Assembly (NCBI GenBank): GCA_963760285.1 | Contig: CAVXCI010000004.1 | Coordinates: 124,001-188,000 of the forward strand | DNA from: PALSA-278 sp963760285 | GTDB taxonomy: Bacteria > Acidobacteriota > Terriglobia > Acidiferrales > UBA7541 | Direction of reading: 5' to 3' | DNA length: 64,000 bases | In this document: piece by piece, positions 9,283 to 17,801 of the stretch | Layout of the letters: each line of letters begins with the position of its first letter | Numbering within the stretch: position 1 is the stretch's first letter | The notes under the pieces: generated by a model | The model's input: only the letters and a program-made list of their open reading frames with translations | Told to the model about the DNA's origin: nothing | The model's database searches: none | Made by a program: the position numbers and the translations under genes

Positions 9283-10007
9283 CGCGGCGCAGCAAGGAAT
9301 CGCACGAACGCGCCTATCACGTTCCCGGCGGCGCGTCCCTCTTTCAAAGAATGTTCACGCGTCTCGGCTGCCTGGGACGGCCGCCTGAATTCCACGTGGA
9401 GTTCTATCCGTATTCCAGTCTTACGCACACGATACGGCTCCGCGAGCACGCCGCGTTTGTCCGGCTTTCAGACGTGTTGCGGAGCGCTCCTCCGGTCATC
9501 ATGGAAGCCGCCGCGGGAATACTGCTGGGACGATTGTACCGGCGTGCTGTCCCTCTTGTGATTGCAGAGAGCTATCGCGCCTATGTAGTTTCACCTGGCG
9601 TGCGCCGCAGAATACATGCATTGCGCCGAAAGCGCGTGCGCCACGCGCCTTTGATCTCGCAAGGCGCGCATCATAATCTACAAAAACTTTACGAGCGCTT
9701 GAACCGGCAATATTTCAGCGGGCGTTTGCGGACTCCACGGATTGGATGGAGCCGGCGCGCGTGGTCACGGCAATTGGGCTGTTTCGATGGCGCGCTGGGC
9801 CAAATCCTTTTGAACCGGGTGCTGGACAGGCCCGAGGTGCCGGAATTCGCCGTGGCCTACGTGCTATACCACGAGATGCTGCACCAGAAACATCCGCTGC
9901 GGCTGGCGCGGTGCCGTCTGGAATCGCATTCGGAGAGCTTCCGGCGCGAAGAACGCCAGTTCGCGGAGTATGCGGCCGCAGTCAGGTTCTTGAAGCGATT
10001 CCGCTAA
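9279..10007 (+). CDS. SprT-like zinc metalloprotease domain protein
   Basis: 242 residues. The C-terminal half carries LQKLYERLNRQYFSGRL followed by the zinc-protease helix YHEMLHQKHP (HExxH) and a later His (ESHSESFRREER), the arrangement of SprT-like domains. The N-terminal 100 residues (HTIRLREHAAFVRLSDVL; a PPVIMEAAAGILL stretch) match the leader often fused to such domains in hypothetical proteins. No signal peptide, so probably cytoplasmic, unlike its upstream partners. ATG overlaps the previous stop by 4 bases. SprT-like proteins include SPRTN-type DNA-protein crosslink proteases, so a link with the nearby uvrA is possible but is inference. Confidence 0.75.
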   Translation: MTRRSKESHERAYHVPGGASLFQRMFTRLGCLGRPPEFHVEFYPYSSLTHTIRLREHAAFVRLSDVLRSAPPVIMEAAAGILLGRLYRRAVPLVIAESYRAYVVSPGVRRRIHALRRKRVRHAPLISQGAHHNLQKLYERLNRQYFSGRLRTPRIGWSRRAWSRQLGCFDGALGQILLNRVLDRPEVPEFAVAYVLYHEMLHQKHPLRLARCRLESHSESFRREERQFAEYAAAVRFLKRFR

Positions 10008-10018
10008 ATTCAGAAATG

Positions 10019-10594
10019 TTACTTCCTGTTCTTAGAGTCGGCGGCCTGCAATTCGCTGATGTGCTTCTGAATTTTCTTCGCGTCAGGGGCATTGGGCAGA
10101 ATCTTCAAATACTCCTGGTAATAACGGATGGCCGCGGTATTGTCCCCTTCCTTTTCGGAAATCCTCGCCAGGTAGATGCGCGGCTTTGCAAAATTGGGTT
10201 TCAACTTAATGGCATACTTGAAACGGTCCGCTGCCGCGGCGGGGTCTCCTTTCCTCAAGTAGAACTCGCCAATCTCCAGGCTTTGTTGAGCATGGAAGGC
10301 ATCCATGCCGGGATCGTTCGGCTTGGCTGGTGGCGCGGTTGATTGAGGCGCCGGAGATTTCTGACCCTGGGACTGCGGATTACCATTTTGTTGGTCCGCG
10401 GGCGCCTTCTGCAGGGAGGCCGCAGCCCCCAGGGGGGACGAGAAAGACAAGCATCCCGCGGCCAGAAGCAGGCTCGCTAGACGGTAAAAGCGATTCGGGG
10501 CCGTCAAGGGGATTGGCGAAGGTCTGCTATCATCAGGAATGTGGCGTGCGACCGGCCCTGCGCCGCCGCGCGCGTCCCATGCATCCAAGAACAT
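10019..10594 (-). CDS. Secreted TPR protein
   Basis: 191 residues from ATG 10594; a later TTG start would give a shorter leader directly before the hydrophobic signal (YRLASLLLAAGCLSFSSPL). The Cys in that segment is a possible lipoprotein site, but no clean lipobox is seen. Then comes a Gln/Pro/Ala-rich linker and two TPR units (GEFYLRKGDPAAAADRFKYA, DNTAAIRYYQEYLKILP). Divergent from uvrC with only 23 bases between starts, and convergent with the SprT-like gene with 11 bases between stops. Role unknown; likely an envelope scaffold. Confidence 0.7.
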   Translation of the reverse strand: MFLDAWDARGGAGPVARHIPDDSRPSPIPLTAPNRFYRLASLLLAAGCLSFSSPLGAAASLQKAPADQQNGNPQSQGQKSPAPQSTAPPAKPNDPGMDAFHAQQSLEIGEFYLRKGDPAAAADRFKYAIKLKPNFAKPRIYLARISEKEGDNTAAIRYYQEYLKILPNAPDAKKIQKHISELQAADSKNRK

Positions 10595-10617
10595 GCTGTT
10601 GATTTTAACTCTCTCCG

Positions 10618-12585
10618 ATGGATCTGCGCGACAAAGTCTCTAATCTTCCCGCCAGGCCCGGTGTGTATCTCTTCTCGGATGCCGGCGGAACGATCATTTA
10701 TGTCGGCAAGGCATTAAGCCTTCTGCACCGTGTCCGCTCTTACTTTGCGGAAGCCGGGCCGTCCGACGCCAAAACGGGCTCGCTGATCCGCGAAATTGCC
10801 GACCTGCAATACATCGTGGTGGACAATGAAAAAGAGGCCCTGGCGCTTGAAAACAACCTCATCAAGCAGCATAAGCCCAAATTCAACATTCTGCTTCGCG
10901 ACGACAAGACATACCCTTACATTAAATTTACCGCATATGAGAAATACCCGCGGGTTTACGTCACACGGCGGCTACGAAAGGACGGCTCACACTATTATGG
11001 TCCTTATTTTCCGGCCAGCCTCGCCTATCGCCTGGTCCATCTGATTCACAAGCACTTCCTGGTCCCTTCCTGCTGGGTGGATTTAACGCGCAGCCACCCG
11101 CGGCCTTGTCTGCAATATTACATTCACCGCTGCCTGGGACCATGCGTTGCGGGGCTGGTGACAGACCAGCGCTATGCCGAAGCGGCGCACGACGTCCGCA
11201 TGTTTCTGGAAGGCCGTCGGCGCGATTTGATAGACGGCCTGTCAGCGCGGATGAGAAATGCCTCGGACGCGGAACATTACGAAGAAGCCGCGGGCCATCG
11301 CGACCTCATCCGCACGCTGGAGGAAATGGAGGAGCGGCAAAAAATATCCGCCGCGGCCGGCGACGATACTGACGTGCTGGCCTGGTATGCCGAGCCACCG
11401 CAAGTGGCGGTAAATCTATTCCATCTTCGCGGAGGACGCGTGGTGGACCGGCGGGATTTTTATTGGGAAGATTTGCGCGAATTCAATCCGCTGGAATTCT
11501 TGCCATCTCTGTTGAAACAGATTTACCTGGATGGAGCCTATTACCCTAAATTCATTCATGTTCCGGAGGATTTTGAAGACCGCCAGTTGCTGGAAGAAGT
11601 CTTCGCGGAGAAGAGCGGGCACCGCGTGGAAATCGCCTTTCCTCAGCGGGGAACAAAGCGGGCATTCCTGAAACTGGTGGAGGAGAATGCCCAACACTCC
11701 TTTACCCAGCGGTTTCGCGTGCTGCGCCCGTCTTCCGCGGCAATCAAGGACGCTCTTCAAGCGGCCCTGGGGCTGCCGGAACCGCCCAGGCGCATCGAAT
11801 GCTTTGACATCTCGCACATGCAGGGTACAGATACTGTTGCTTCCATGGTCGTTTGGGAAAACGGCCGCATGAAGAAATCCGATTACCGGAAATTCATCAT
11901 CCGCGGAGAAGAACTGTGCGGCGCCACCGGCAACGCCGGGAATGCATTGGTTACGCTGGCGCAGCCCTCAGGCAATGCGGGACTGTCCACTATCAACGAT
12001 CATGATCTCCTGCGGGATGATTTCGCGAGCATGCGCGAGGCGGTGACGCGGCGATACCGCAAATTGCAGCAGGAGAAGAAGAACCTGCCGGACCTGATCC
12101 TGATTGACGGCGGCCTCGGCCAGTTGCATGCGGCGGCCGAAGCTCTAGACCGCTTGGAAATCATCAACCAACCCGTTGCCAGCATTGCCAAGAAGGAGGA
12201 AATTATTTATGTGTTGGGCAGCGAGCAGGAACCTGTCGTGCTGGAACACCATTCGCCAATTCTGCACCTGATTCAGGAAATTCGCGACGAAGCGCATCGT
12301 TTTGCCGTCACATTCCATCGCCAGCGCAGAGGAAAGAATCAACTCCGTACGGAACTGACCGGAATTCAAGGCATCGGTGAACGCACGGCGCTGAAACTGC
12401 TCCGGCATTTTGGGAGCGTGGCCCGGCTGCGGCAAGCGAACGCCGAAGAACTGGCCGAAGTCGTCACCAGGGCCCAGGCGACGCGAATTCTTGAGCATTT
12501 TCAGCGCGAAGCAAACCCTGGCCTGCCCGCCGCATCGAAGGAAACGGGGGCCACTCCAGCCAGAAGGCTGGAGGGTAGGGATTGA
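10618..12585 (+). CDS. uvrC: Excinuclease ABC subunit C (UvrC)
   Basis: 655-residue dual-incision nuclease of nucleotide excision repair. In order: GIY-YIG nuclease (GVYLFSDAGG then IIYVGKA, about 12-33), conserved cysteines around RPCLQYYIHRCLGPC (about 161-175), UVR motif (EHYEEAAGHRDLI, about 220-232), and an RNase H-like nuclease with the catalytic Asp in ECFDISHMQG (about 396) and LILIDGGLGQ. The C-terminal helix-hairpin-helix pair reads GIQGIGERTALKLLRHFGS. Length is normal. No ribosome site lies before the ATG. Cofunctional with uvrA at 3863. Confidence 0.97.
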   Translation: MDLRDKVSNLPARPGVYLFSDAGGTIIYVGKALSLLHRVRSYFAEAGPSDAKTGSLIREIADLQYIVVDNEKEALALENNLIKQHKPKFNILLRDDKTYPYIKFTAYEKYPRVYVTRRLRKDGSHYYGPYFPASLAYRLVHLIHKHFLVPSCWVDLTRSHPRPCLQYYIHRCLGPCVAGLVTDQRYAEAAHDVRMFLEGRRRDLIDGLSARMRNASDAEHYEEAAGHRDLIRTLEEMEERQKISAAAGDDTDVLAWYAEPPQVAVNLFHLRGGRVVDRRDFYWEDLREFNPLEFLPSLLKQIYLDGAYYPKFIHVPEDFEDRQLLEEVFAEKSGHRVEIAFPQRGTKRAFLKLVEENAQHSFTQRFRVLRPSSAAIKDALQAALGLPEPPRRIECFDISHMQGTDTVASMVVWENGRMKKSDYRKFIIRGEELCGATGNAGNALVTLAQPSGNAGLSTINDHDLLRDDFASMREAVTRRYRKLQQEKKNLPDLILIDGGLGQLHAAAEALDRLEIINQPVASIAKKEEIIYVLGSEQEPVVLEHHSPILHLIQEIRDEAHRFAVTFHRQRRGKNQLRTELTGIQGIGERTALKLLRHFGSVARLRQANAEELAEVVTRAQATRILEHFQREANPGLPAASKETGATPARRLEGRD

Positions 12586-12664
12586 AGTTTGCTGGCCAGC
12601 ACATGGGAACGCGATTGCTTGCCTAGCGGCAGGGCGTGTGCTATTTTCAAAATGGAGGCATGCT

Positions 12665-12958
12665 ATGAGTGATAATGTTGGCTCCAAAGTTAGTTACTTC
12701 GTGGTAGGGCTGGGAATCGGGGCCCTGGTAGGAATTCTCTTTGCTCCGAAGTCCGGCGAGGAAACGCGTGAATATCTCCTGGATCGCGCGGATGAAGGCC
12801 GCGATTACGCCCAGCGGAAGGCCCGCGAGTTGCGCGAGCGCGCCGAAGAATTGATGGAGCGCAGCCGCTCTGTCCTGGCCCGTGAGAAAGAATCCCTTGG
12901 CGCGGCCATGGATGCCGGTAAGGACGCATATCAGCGGGAGAAGGCCAAGGCGCAGTAA
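12665..12958 (+). CDS. YtxH-domain membrane-anchored protein
   Basis: 97 residues. One N-terminal membrane segment with the YtxH hallmark (VVGLGIGALVGILFAPKSGEE), followed by a long charged helix (REYLLDRADEGRDYAQ, then RKARELRERAEELMERS). YtxH proteins are general-stress-associated in Bacillus; their mechanism is unknown. Start set by GGAGG at 12654-12658, 6 bases before the ATG. Followed 17 bases later by a second membrane/coiled-coil protein, so the two are probably cotranscribed. Confidence 0.8.
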   Translation: MSDNVGSKVSYFVVGLGIGALVGILFAPKSGEETREYLLDRADEGRDYAQRKARELRERAEELMERSRSVLAREKESLGAAMDAGKDAYQREKAKAQ

Positions 12959-12975
12959 TCGCCGGAGACGAAACC

Positions 12976-13494
12976 ATGCAGACGTGGGTTCAAGCCTTTA
13001 TCATAATTGCAGCGGTGGCGATTGTTCTGCAGATGGGTATTTTGCTGGCCCTGTTTCTGGAGGTGCGCGCTTTGGGGCGCGCCATCAGCGGAGCAATCGC
13101 CGACATGCAGCAGAGGGTGAACCCCATCCTGTCTCGCGTTCACGGGATTCTGGAGGAATCCCATGAACGCATAACCAGCATCGTGGGCGATGCCGCGGAG
13201 ATGTCGCGCCTGGCGCGCGGGCAGGCCCAGAGGCTCGACCGCGTTCTCACCGAAGCAGCGGATCGCCTGCAGCAACAGGTGATTCGCGCGGACCAGATGG
13301 TGACAGGAGTGATGGCCGTCCTGGAAGAAGCCGGCTCCATGGCGCGCAGAACCCTGATAACGCCCGTGGGACAAGCTTCGGCCTTCATCAAGGGAATCAA
13401 AGCTGGATTTGAGACGTTTCGCGGCCGCCGCCGCGGCAGGGCTGACCTGGGCGCCACGATCAGTGCGAGTCAGGACGAAGAGCTTTTTATCTGA
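12976..13494 (+). CDS. Membrane-anchored coiled-coil protein (DUF948-like)
   Basis: 172 residues: one transmembrane segment (FIIIAAVAIVLQMGILLALFL, about 8-28), then a long amphipathic helix region resembling the methyl-accepting linker helices of DUF948 proteins (SRVHGILEESHERITSIVG, LTEAADRLQQQVIRADQM). YtxH and DUF948 proteins are commonly neighbours, as here. GGAG (12964-12967) lies 8 bases before the ATG. Probably a structural membrane protein; no catalytic site seen. Confidence 0.7.
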   Translation: MQTWVQAFIIIAAVAIVLQMGILLALFLEVRALGRAISGAIADMQQRVNPILSRVHGILEESHERITSIVGDAAEMSRLARGQAQRLDRVLTEAADRLQQQVIRADQMVTGVMAVLEEAGSMARRTLITPVGQASAFIKGIKAGFETFRGRRRGRADLGATISASQDEELFI

Positions 13495-13507
13495 GCAAAC
13501 TCCGGCA

Positions 13508-14695
13508 CTAAGGCGTTCCCGCCGGAGAATGTATCCAACCCCCGCCCAGCACCAAATCTCCTGAATAGAACACAGCGGCTTGCCCGGGTGTCACCGCGCG
13601 TTGTGGTGCGTGGAAATGAACCGTCGCCGATCCATCATCATGTGACGTAACTCTCGCGGCAGCGGGAGCGTGCCGGTTGCGAATCTGCACGGCAGCTACA
13701 ATCGGCGCGGACGGCCGCGAAACCGAAACCCAGTTTATGTCCCGGACGAAACAGGTGACACTGTGCAACTCCTCGTCTTCGCCCACCACCACGCGATTCG
13801 TCGCCGGTTGAAGCTCGGTAACGAAGATCGGCCGCCCCACGGAAACACCCAGTCCGCGACGCTGTCCGATGGTGAACTGATGCAGACCGCTGTGGCGGCC
13901 AATCACATCGCCTGAAGTGGTGACGATTTCTCCCGCGGTTGATTCCGCCGTCTCCATCTGCTCGTCCTGGTAGGCTTGAATGAAGCGCACGTAATCTCCG
14001 CCAGTGACGAAGCAGATTTCCTGGCTCTCCGGCTTCTCCGCCACGGGCAGCGCGGCGCGCCGGGCAATCTCGCGCACTTCCTGCTTGCGCATTTCACCCA
14101 ACGGAAATTCGCTATAGGCCAGTTGCTCCTGAGTGAGGCCGAAAAGAAAGTACGTTTGATCTTTGGCGGTATCCACAGGGCGCAAAAGCTCATGACGATT
14201 CGATGCGGAATTGTACCGGATGCGCGCGTAGTGCCCGGTGGCCAACCGCTGTGCGCCGACCTGGCGGGCGGTGGCGATCAGGCGGTCAAACTTTATGTGA
14301 TTGTTGCACAGCGTGCAAGGGATGGGCGTGCGGCCCTGAAGATACTCCGCAACGAACGGGCGAATGACCGCTTCCTCGAATTCATCCTGATAATTCACCA
14401 CGTAGTATGGAAAGCCGAGATGCCGCGCCACGTGGCGCGCGTCGTAGACATCGCTCAGCGAGCAGCACCGATGGCCTCCCGCCGACTCGCCCTGCAGTTC
14501 CGGAAGACGCCGTTGATTCCATAGCTGCATGGTGAGGCCAACAACGGATTCTCCGCGCTGATGCAAAATCGCCGCGACGGCGGAGCTGTCCACTCCTCCA
14601 CTCATGGCCACGGCGATGACGTTTCCACTGCTGGCGTGGTCTTCCGCGCGCGAAATTGTGTCAGCGATGGGAACCATTGTTTCAGGCGCGCTCAT
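13508..14695 (-). CDS. mnmA: tRNA-specific 2-thiouridylase MnmA
   Basis: 395-residue enzyme that thiolates U34 of tRNA-Lys, Glu and Gln using persulfide sulfur and ATP. ATP-pyrophosphatase loop AMSGGVDSSA is at about 29-38 and the CCSLSDVYDAR block follows. The catalytic cysteines are in TPIPCTLCNNH and ESQEICFV, and tRNA contacts include ATGHYARI and GQRRGLGV. ATG 14695 preferred over the GTG at 14710 because GGGGAG precedes it. It overlaps the end of the cysteine desulfurase gene by 14 bases, so sulfur donor and acceptor are probably coupled. The window also encodes a tRNA-Lys(UUU), a natural substrate. Confidence 0.95.
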   Translation of the reverse strand: MSAPETMVPIADTISRAEDHASSGNVIAVAMSGGVDSSAVAAILHQRGESVVGLTMQLWNQRRLPELQGESAGGHRCCSLSDVYDARHVARHLGFPYYVVNYQDEFEEAVIRPFVAEYLQGRTPIPCTLCNNHIKFDRLIATARQVGAQRLATGHYARIRYNSASNRHELLRPVDTAKDQTYFLFGLTQEQLAYSEFPLGEMRKQEVREIARRAALPVAEKPESQEICFVTGGDYVRFIQAYQDEQMETAESTAGEIVTTSGDVIGRHSGLHQFTIGQRRGLGVSVGRPIFVTELQPATNRVVVGEDEELHSVTCFVRDINWVSVSRPSAPIVAAVQIRNRHAPAAARVTSHDDGSATVHFHAPQRAVTPGQAAVFYSGDLVLGGGWIHSPAGTP

Positions 14696-15872
14696 GAAAC
14701 TCCCCAACACGCGCGGTTACGGGTGACAATTCGCGAAGGCGATTCACCACCGCGGGAATTATTTCCAAAGCGGAATCAATCTCCGGGTCGCTGGTCTCGC
14801 GGCCAAAACTGAAGCGCAGGCAGGAACGGGCATCCTGTGGGCTTAGTCCGATGGCCGTCAAAACGTGGGACGGCTCAACGGCGCCCGAGGAACATGCGGC
14901 ACCCGTGGAACATGAAATTCCGCGCAGGTCGAGCGCGATTACCAGGGATTCACCCTCGACAAATGAAAACTTCACGTTGCTGGTATTGTTCACGCGAAGG
15001 TCCCGATGGCCATTCACCTGGCAAAATGGCACGCGCGAGAGCAATCCCTCCTCGAAGCGATCGCGGAGATGCCATACTTGATCCGCATCCGCCGGCATGC
15101 GCGCCGATGCCAGTTTGGCCGCCTTGCCGAACCCCACAATTCCCGGAACGTTTTCCGTGCCAGGGCGGCGATCGCGCTCGTGATGTCCTCCAAATGTGGT
15201 GTGATGCAGCGGCGTTCCTTCGCGAATGTATAACGCCCCAACACCCTTCGGGCCATGAATCTTGTGCGCCGAGAGAGAAAGGAGATCCACGCCCAGCTCA
15301 TCCACATCAATGCGCAGTTTACCGGCCGCCTGCACAGCGTCCGTGTGGAATTCGACGCCGGCTTCCGCTGCAATCCGGGCAATCTCCTCAATCGGCTGGA
15401 TCGTGCCCAATTCGTTGTTGACGTGCATGATGCTAATGAGCGCCGTGGACGGACGAATTGCTTCGCGTACATCGTCGGGGTCAACAATCCCTTCGCGGCC
15501 AACTTTCAGGAAAGTAACGCCCACGCCGCGGAGCTGCAATTCTTCGCAAGTATTGAGAACCGCCGGATGCTCAATGGACGAAGTAATCACATGCGGCGGC
15601 GAGGCCTTATCCGGCCCCAGCGCTGAAATCGAGCCGAAAATCGCCAAGTTGTCCGCTTCCGTCCCGCCGCTGGTGAAAACAATTTCCCCGGGTTGGGCGC
15701 CGATCAGCGACGCCACGGCTTCGCGTGACGTTTCAACCGCACTGCGGGCATGTTGGCCCTCCCGATGGATGGAGCTGGCATTGCCGAATTCACCGGAGAG
15801 GAATGGCAGCATCGCCGAAAGCACTTTGGGATCCACGGGGGTGGTCGCGTTATAGTCGAAATAGGCGCGCAT
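14682..15872 (-). CDS. Cysteine desulfurase (NifS/IscS-like)
   Basis: About 396 residues; PLP enzyme that strips sulfur from cysteine as a protein persulfide. Seen: YFDYNATTPVDP at the start, TSGGTEADN, PLP-binding HTDAVQAAGK, Schiff-base Lys in LSAHKIHGPKG, and the persulfide loop SCSTGAACSSG. Located directly upstream of mnmA with overlap, like the dedicated YrvO-MnmA pairs of Firmicutes, so tRNA thiolation is its likely main job; a wider Fe-S role is not excluded. The ATG at 15872 matches the family start. A GTG at 15890 lies only 5 bases from the -10 element and could be used on a leaderless mRNA. Confidence 0.92.
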   Translation of the reverse strand: MRAYFDYNATTPVDPKVLSAMLPFLSGEFGNASSIHREGQHARSAVETSREAVASLIGAQPGEIVFTSGGTEADNLAIFGSISALGPDKASPPHVITSSIEHPAVLNTCEELQLRGVGVTFLKVGREGIVDPDDVREAIRPSTALISIMHVNNELGTIQPIEEIARIAAEAGVEFHTDAVQAAGKLRIDVDELGVDLLSLSAHKIHGPKGVGALYIREGTPLHHTTFGGHHERDRRPGTENVPGIVGFGKAAKLASARMPADADQVWHLRDRFEEGLLSRVPFCQVNGHRDLRVNNTSNVKFSFVEGESLVIALDLRGISCSTGAACSSGAVEPSHVLTAIGLSPQDARSCLRFSFGRETSDPEIDSALEIIPAVVNRLRELSPVTARVGEFHERA

Positions 15873-15894
15873 GGCAGTGGGAGAATGCACATCC

Positions 15895-15924
15895 AGAATA
15901 GCGGGTGTGGCGAATAGCGGTCAA
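15895..15924 (-). promoter_or_regulatory. Promoter of the desulfurase-mnmA operon
   Basis: On the minus strand TTGACC (15924-15919), 18 bases, TATTCT (15900-15895). The predicted start of transcription falls at or just before the GTG at 15890, leaving a leader of about 16 bases or less before the ATG at 15872. Confidence 0.5.
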
Positions 15925-16013
15925 GGACGGGGCACGTGCGTGTTTGCGGCGCATTCACCCGGTAGGGCAAGCTGCGGGGGGCTGGCGCACGTGATTCTGC
16001 AGCCGGGCGGTTC

Positions 16014-16042
16014 TTGACATGACTGGCGGGGTTCGCTAGCGT
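16014..16042 (+). promoter_or_regulatory. Promoter of the SAM hydrolase gene
   Basis: Perfect TTGACA (16014-16019), 17 bases, TAGCGT (16037-16042). An in-frame ATG at 16048 lies 6 bases after the -10 element, so the transcript could be leaderless. The usual family start (16096) would leave a leader of roughly 48 bases. Confidence 0.5.
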
Positions 16043-16095
16043 CGCAGATGATTTCGGCGGGTCATTTGGCCGTTGTGTTTTTGGGGGCACGAACG

Positions 16096-16905
16096 ATGGG
16101 CCGTATCATCACGTTAACCACGGACTACGGGATCGCCGACCATCTGGTTGGCACGATGAAAGGCGTGATTCTGGGGATTGCGCCGGATGCGCAGATCGTG
16201 GACATCACTCACGGCGTGACGCCCTTCGACGTGCTGGAGGGAGCGCTGGCCATCGGAGAGGCCTGCCGCTTCTATCCGCCGCACACGATTCATGTTGTGG
16301 TGGTTGATCCTGGGGTGGGGACGGCGCGGCGCCCCATTTTGGTGAGTGCGGGTGAACAATATTTCGTTGCACCGGATAATGGAGTACTCTCTGTCGTAAT
16401 CAGCCGCGAACCGCGGGCCAGCGTCCGCCACATCACCGCCGATCACTATTTTCTTAAGCCCGTGAGCCGCACGTTTCATGGCCGCGATATTTTCAGCCCC
16501 GTCGCGGCATGGCTGGCGAGAACCGGCAACCCAGCGGACTTCGGAGAAGAAATTAGCGATTACTTTCAGCTCCCTGTCCCGAAACCTTCACGCCATGGGT
16601 CATCAATCAAGGGAACCATACTGCGCGCGGATCACTATGGAAACTTGATGACCAACCTCGCGCCCGACGACGCGCCGGAAATTGTTGCAAGTGGCGCGGC
16701 CTTCCGGATCACTCTTGGCTCCGGCAAAGTCACCCGCAAGGTTCTAACCTTCTCCGACGGCGAGGAGAACGAACCCGTGCTGTTGGTTGGCTCCAGCGGT
16801 TATCTGGAAATTGTCACCAATCGTGGAAGCGCCGCGAAGATTCTCCAAGTGCAACCGGGCGCGGAATTCGTCCTGGAAATAACGAATGCCCACACCGTGA
16901 AATAG
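16096..16905 (+). CDS. SAM hydrolase / SAM hydroxide adenosyltransferase (DUF62)
   Basis: 269 residues. Member of the fluorinase/chlorinase-like family whose common bacterial and archaeal form hydrolyses S-adenosylmethionine to adenosine and methionine. Seen: ITLTTDYG at the start, DITHGVTPFDV, the Asp and Arg of VDPGVGTARRP, VAPDNGVLS and FHGRDIFSPVAA (catalytic-type Asp-Arg-His set), and HYGNLMTNL near 180. Start chosen to match the family; an upstream ATG at 16048 adds 16 residues and may be real if the mRNA is leaderless. Ends 2 bases from the convergent permease gene. Confidence 0.85.
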   Translation: MGRIITLTTDYGIADHLVGTMKGVILGIAPDAQIVDITHGVTPFDVLEGALAIGEACRFYPPHTIHVVVVDPGVGTARRPILVSAGEQYFVAPDNGVLSVVISREPRASVRHITADHYFLKPVSRTFHGRDIFSPVAAWLARTGNPADFGEEISDYFQLPVPKPSRHGSSIKGTILRADHYGNLMTNLAPDDAPEIVASGAAFRITLGSGKVTRKVLTFSDGEENEPVLLVGSSGYLEIVTNRGSAAKILQVQPGAEFVLEITNAHTVK

Positions 16906-16907
16906 CG

Positions 16908-17801
16908 CTAACGCGAAATATCGGACAGCACGGTTTCCAGGTGCAGGTTCGGGTCCAGCCAATCCCGCAGCGAATCCCCGAGGACATTGAATGCAAAGAC
17001 CGCAAGAGCCACGGCCAGCGCGGGGAAAATGACCAGATGGGGCGCATCAAATATGTGCCGGCGAGCATCGTTCAACATTCCGCCCCAACTCGGCGTGGGC
17101 GACAACACCCCTAATCCCAGAAAACTCAGGGTGGACTCCGCAAGAATCGCGCCCGCCAGCGCTGAAGTAGCCTGAATGAGAACCGGCGGAAGAATGTTAG
17201 GTAAAATGTGGCGGGCAAGAATTCTTGCTGGTGAAGCGCCGAGCGTTCGCGCCGCCGCCACGTAATCAAATTCACGCACTTGCAGCACCTGCGCGCGCGC
17301 CAACCTCGCATAGCCCGCCCAGCCGGTCACCACCAGCGCCAGAATCACGTTACTGACTCCCGGCCCCAGGAATGCCGCCAGAGCAATGGCCAGCAGAATG
17401 CCGGGAAATGAAAGAAAGGCATTGAAAAAAATGGAGTTTGCAATCCAGTCCACCCAGCCGCCGATATAAGCGCCGATGGAGCCGGCAGCCACGCCTGCAA
17501 TTCCGCTGCAAATCACCACCGAGAAACTGACCAGAACAGAAATTCGCGCGCCAAAAATAACCCGTGAAAACTCGTCCCGTCCCAATTCGTCTGTCCCCAT
17601 CCAATGCGCCGCGCTTGGACCCATCAGGCGCGCGGAAAGATTCTGCGAATCGGGATCGTGTAGCGCCAGCAGCGGCGCGATCAATGCAACCAGAACCATG
17701 AGAAGCGATAGTCCCAGCCCCAGCCGGGCCCAGGGGCTGGCGCGCAAGAACGCATGCAGGCCATTCGCGAAAGCCTCACGCGCGGGTCCACCCCGGCGCA
17801 C
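16908..17801 (-). CDS. ABC transporter permease, DppC/OppC type
   Basis: 297 residues, six predicted membrane spans. Inner-membrane permease of peptide/nickel ABC importers. Seen: N-terminal hydrophobic helix LGLGLSLLMVLVALIAPLLA, then HWMGTDELGRDEFSRV, a hallmark of the DppC subfamily, and the ATPase-contact loop EYVAAARTLGASP-like segment (FDYVAAARTLGASPARILARHI). GTG start overlaps the tail of the dppB-type reading frame by about 120 bases. No periplasmic binding protein or ATPase gene is in the window, so the substrate is open and the set may be an orphan or use distant partners. Confidence 0.88.
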   Translation of the reverse strand: MRRGGPAREAFANGLHAFLRASPWARLGLGLSLLMVLVALIAPLLALHDPDSQNLSARLMGPSAAHWMGTDELGRDEFSRVIFGARISVLVSFSVVICSGIAGVAAGSIGAYIGGWVDWIANSIFFNAFLSFPGILLAIALAAFLGPGVSNVILALVVTGWAGYARLARAQVLQVREFDYVAAARTLGASPARILARHILPNILPPVLIQATSALAGAILAESTLSFLGLGVLSPTPSWGGMLNDARRHIFDAPHLVIFPALAVALAVFAFNVLGDSLRDWLDPNLHLETVLSDISR

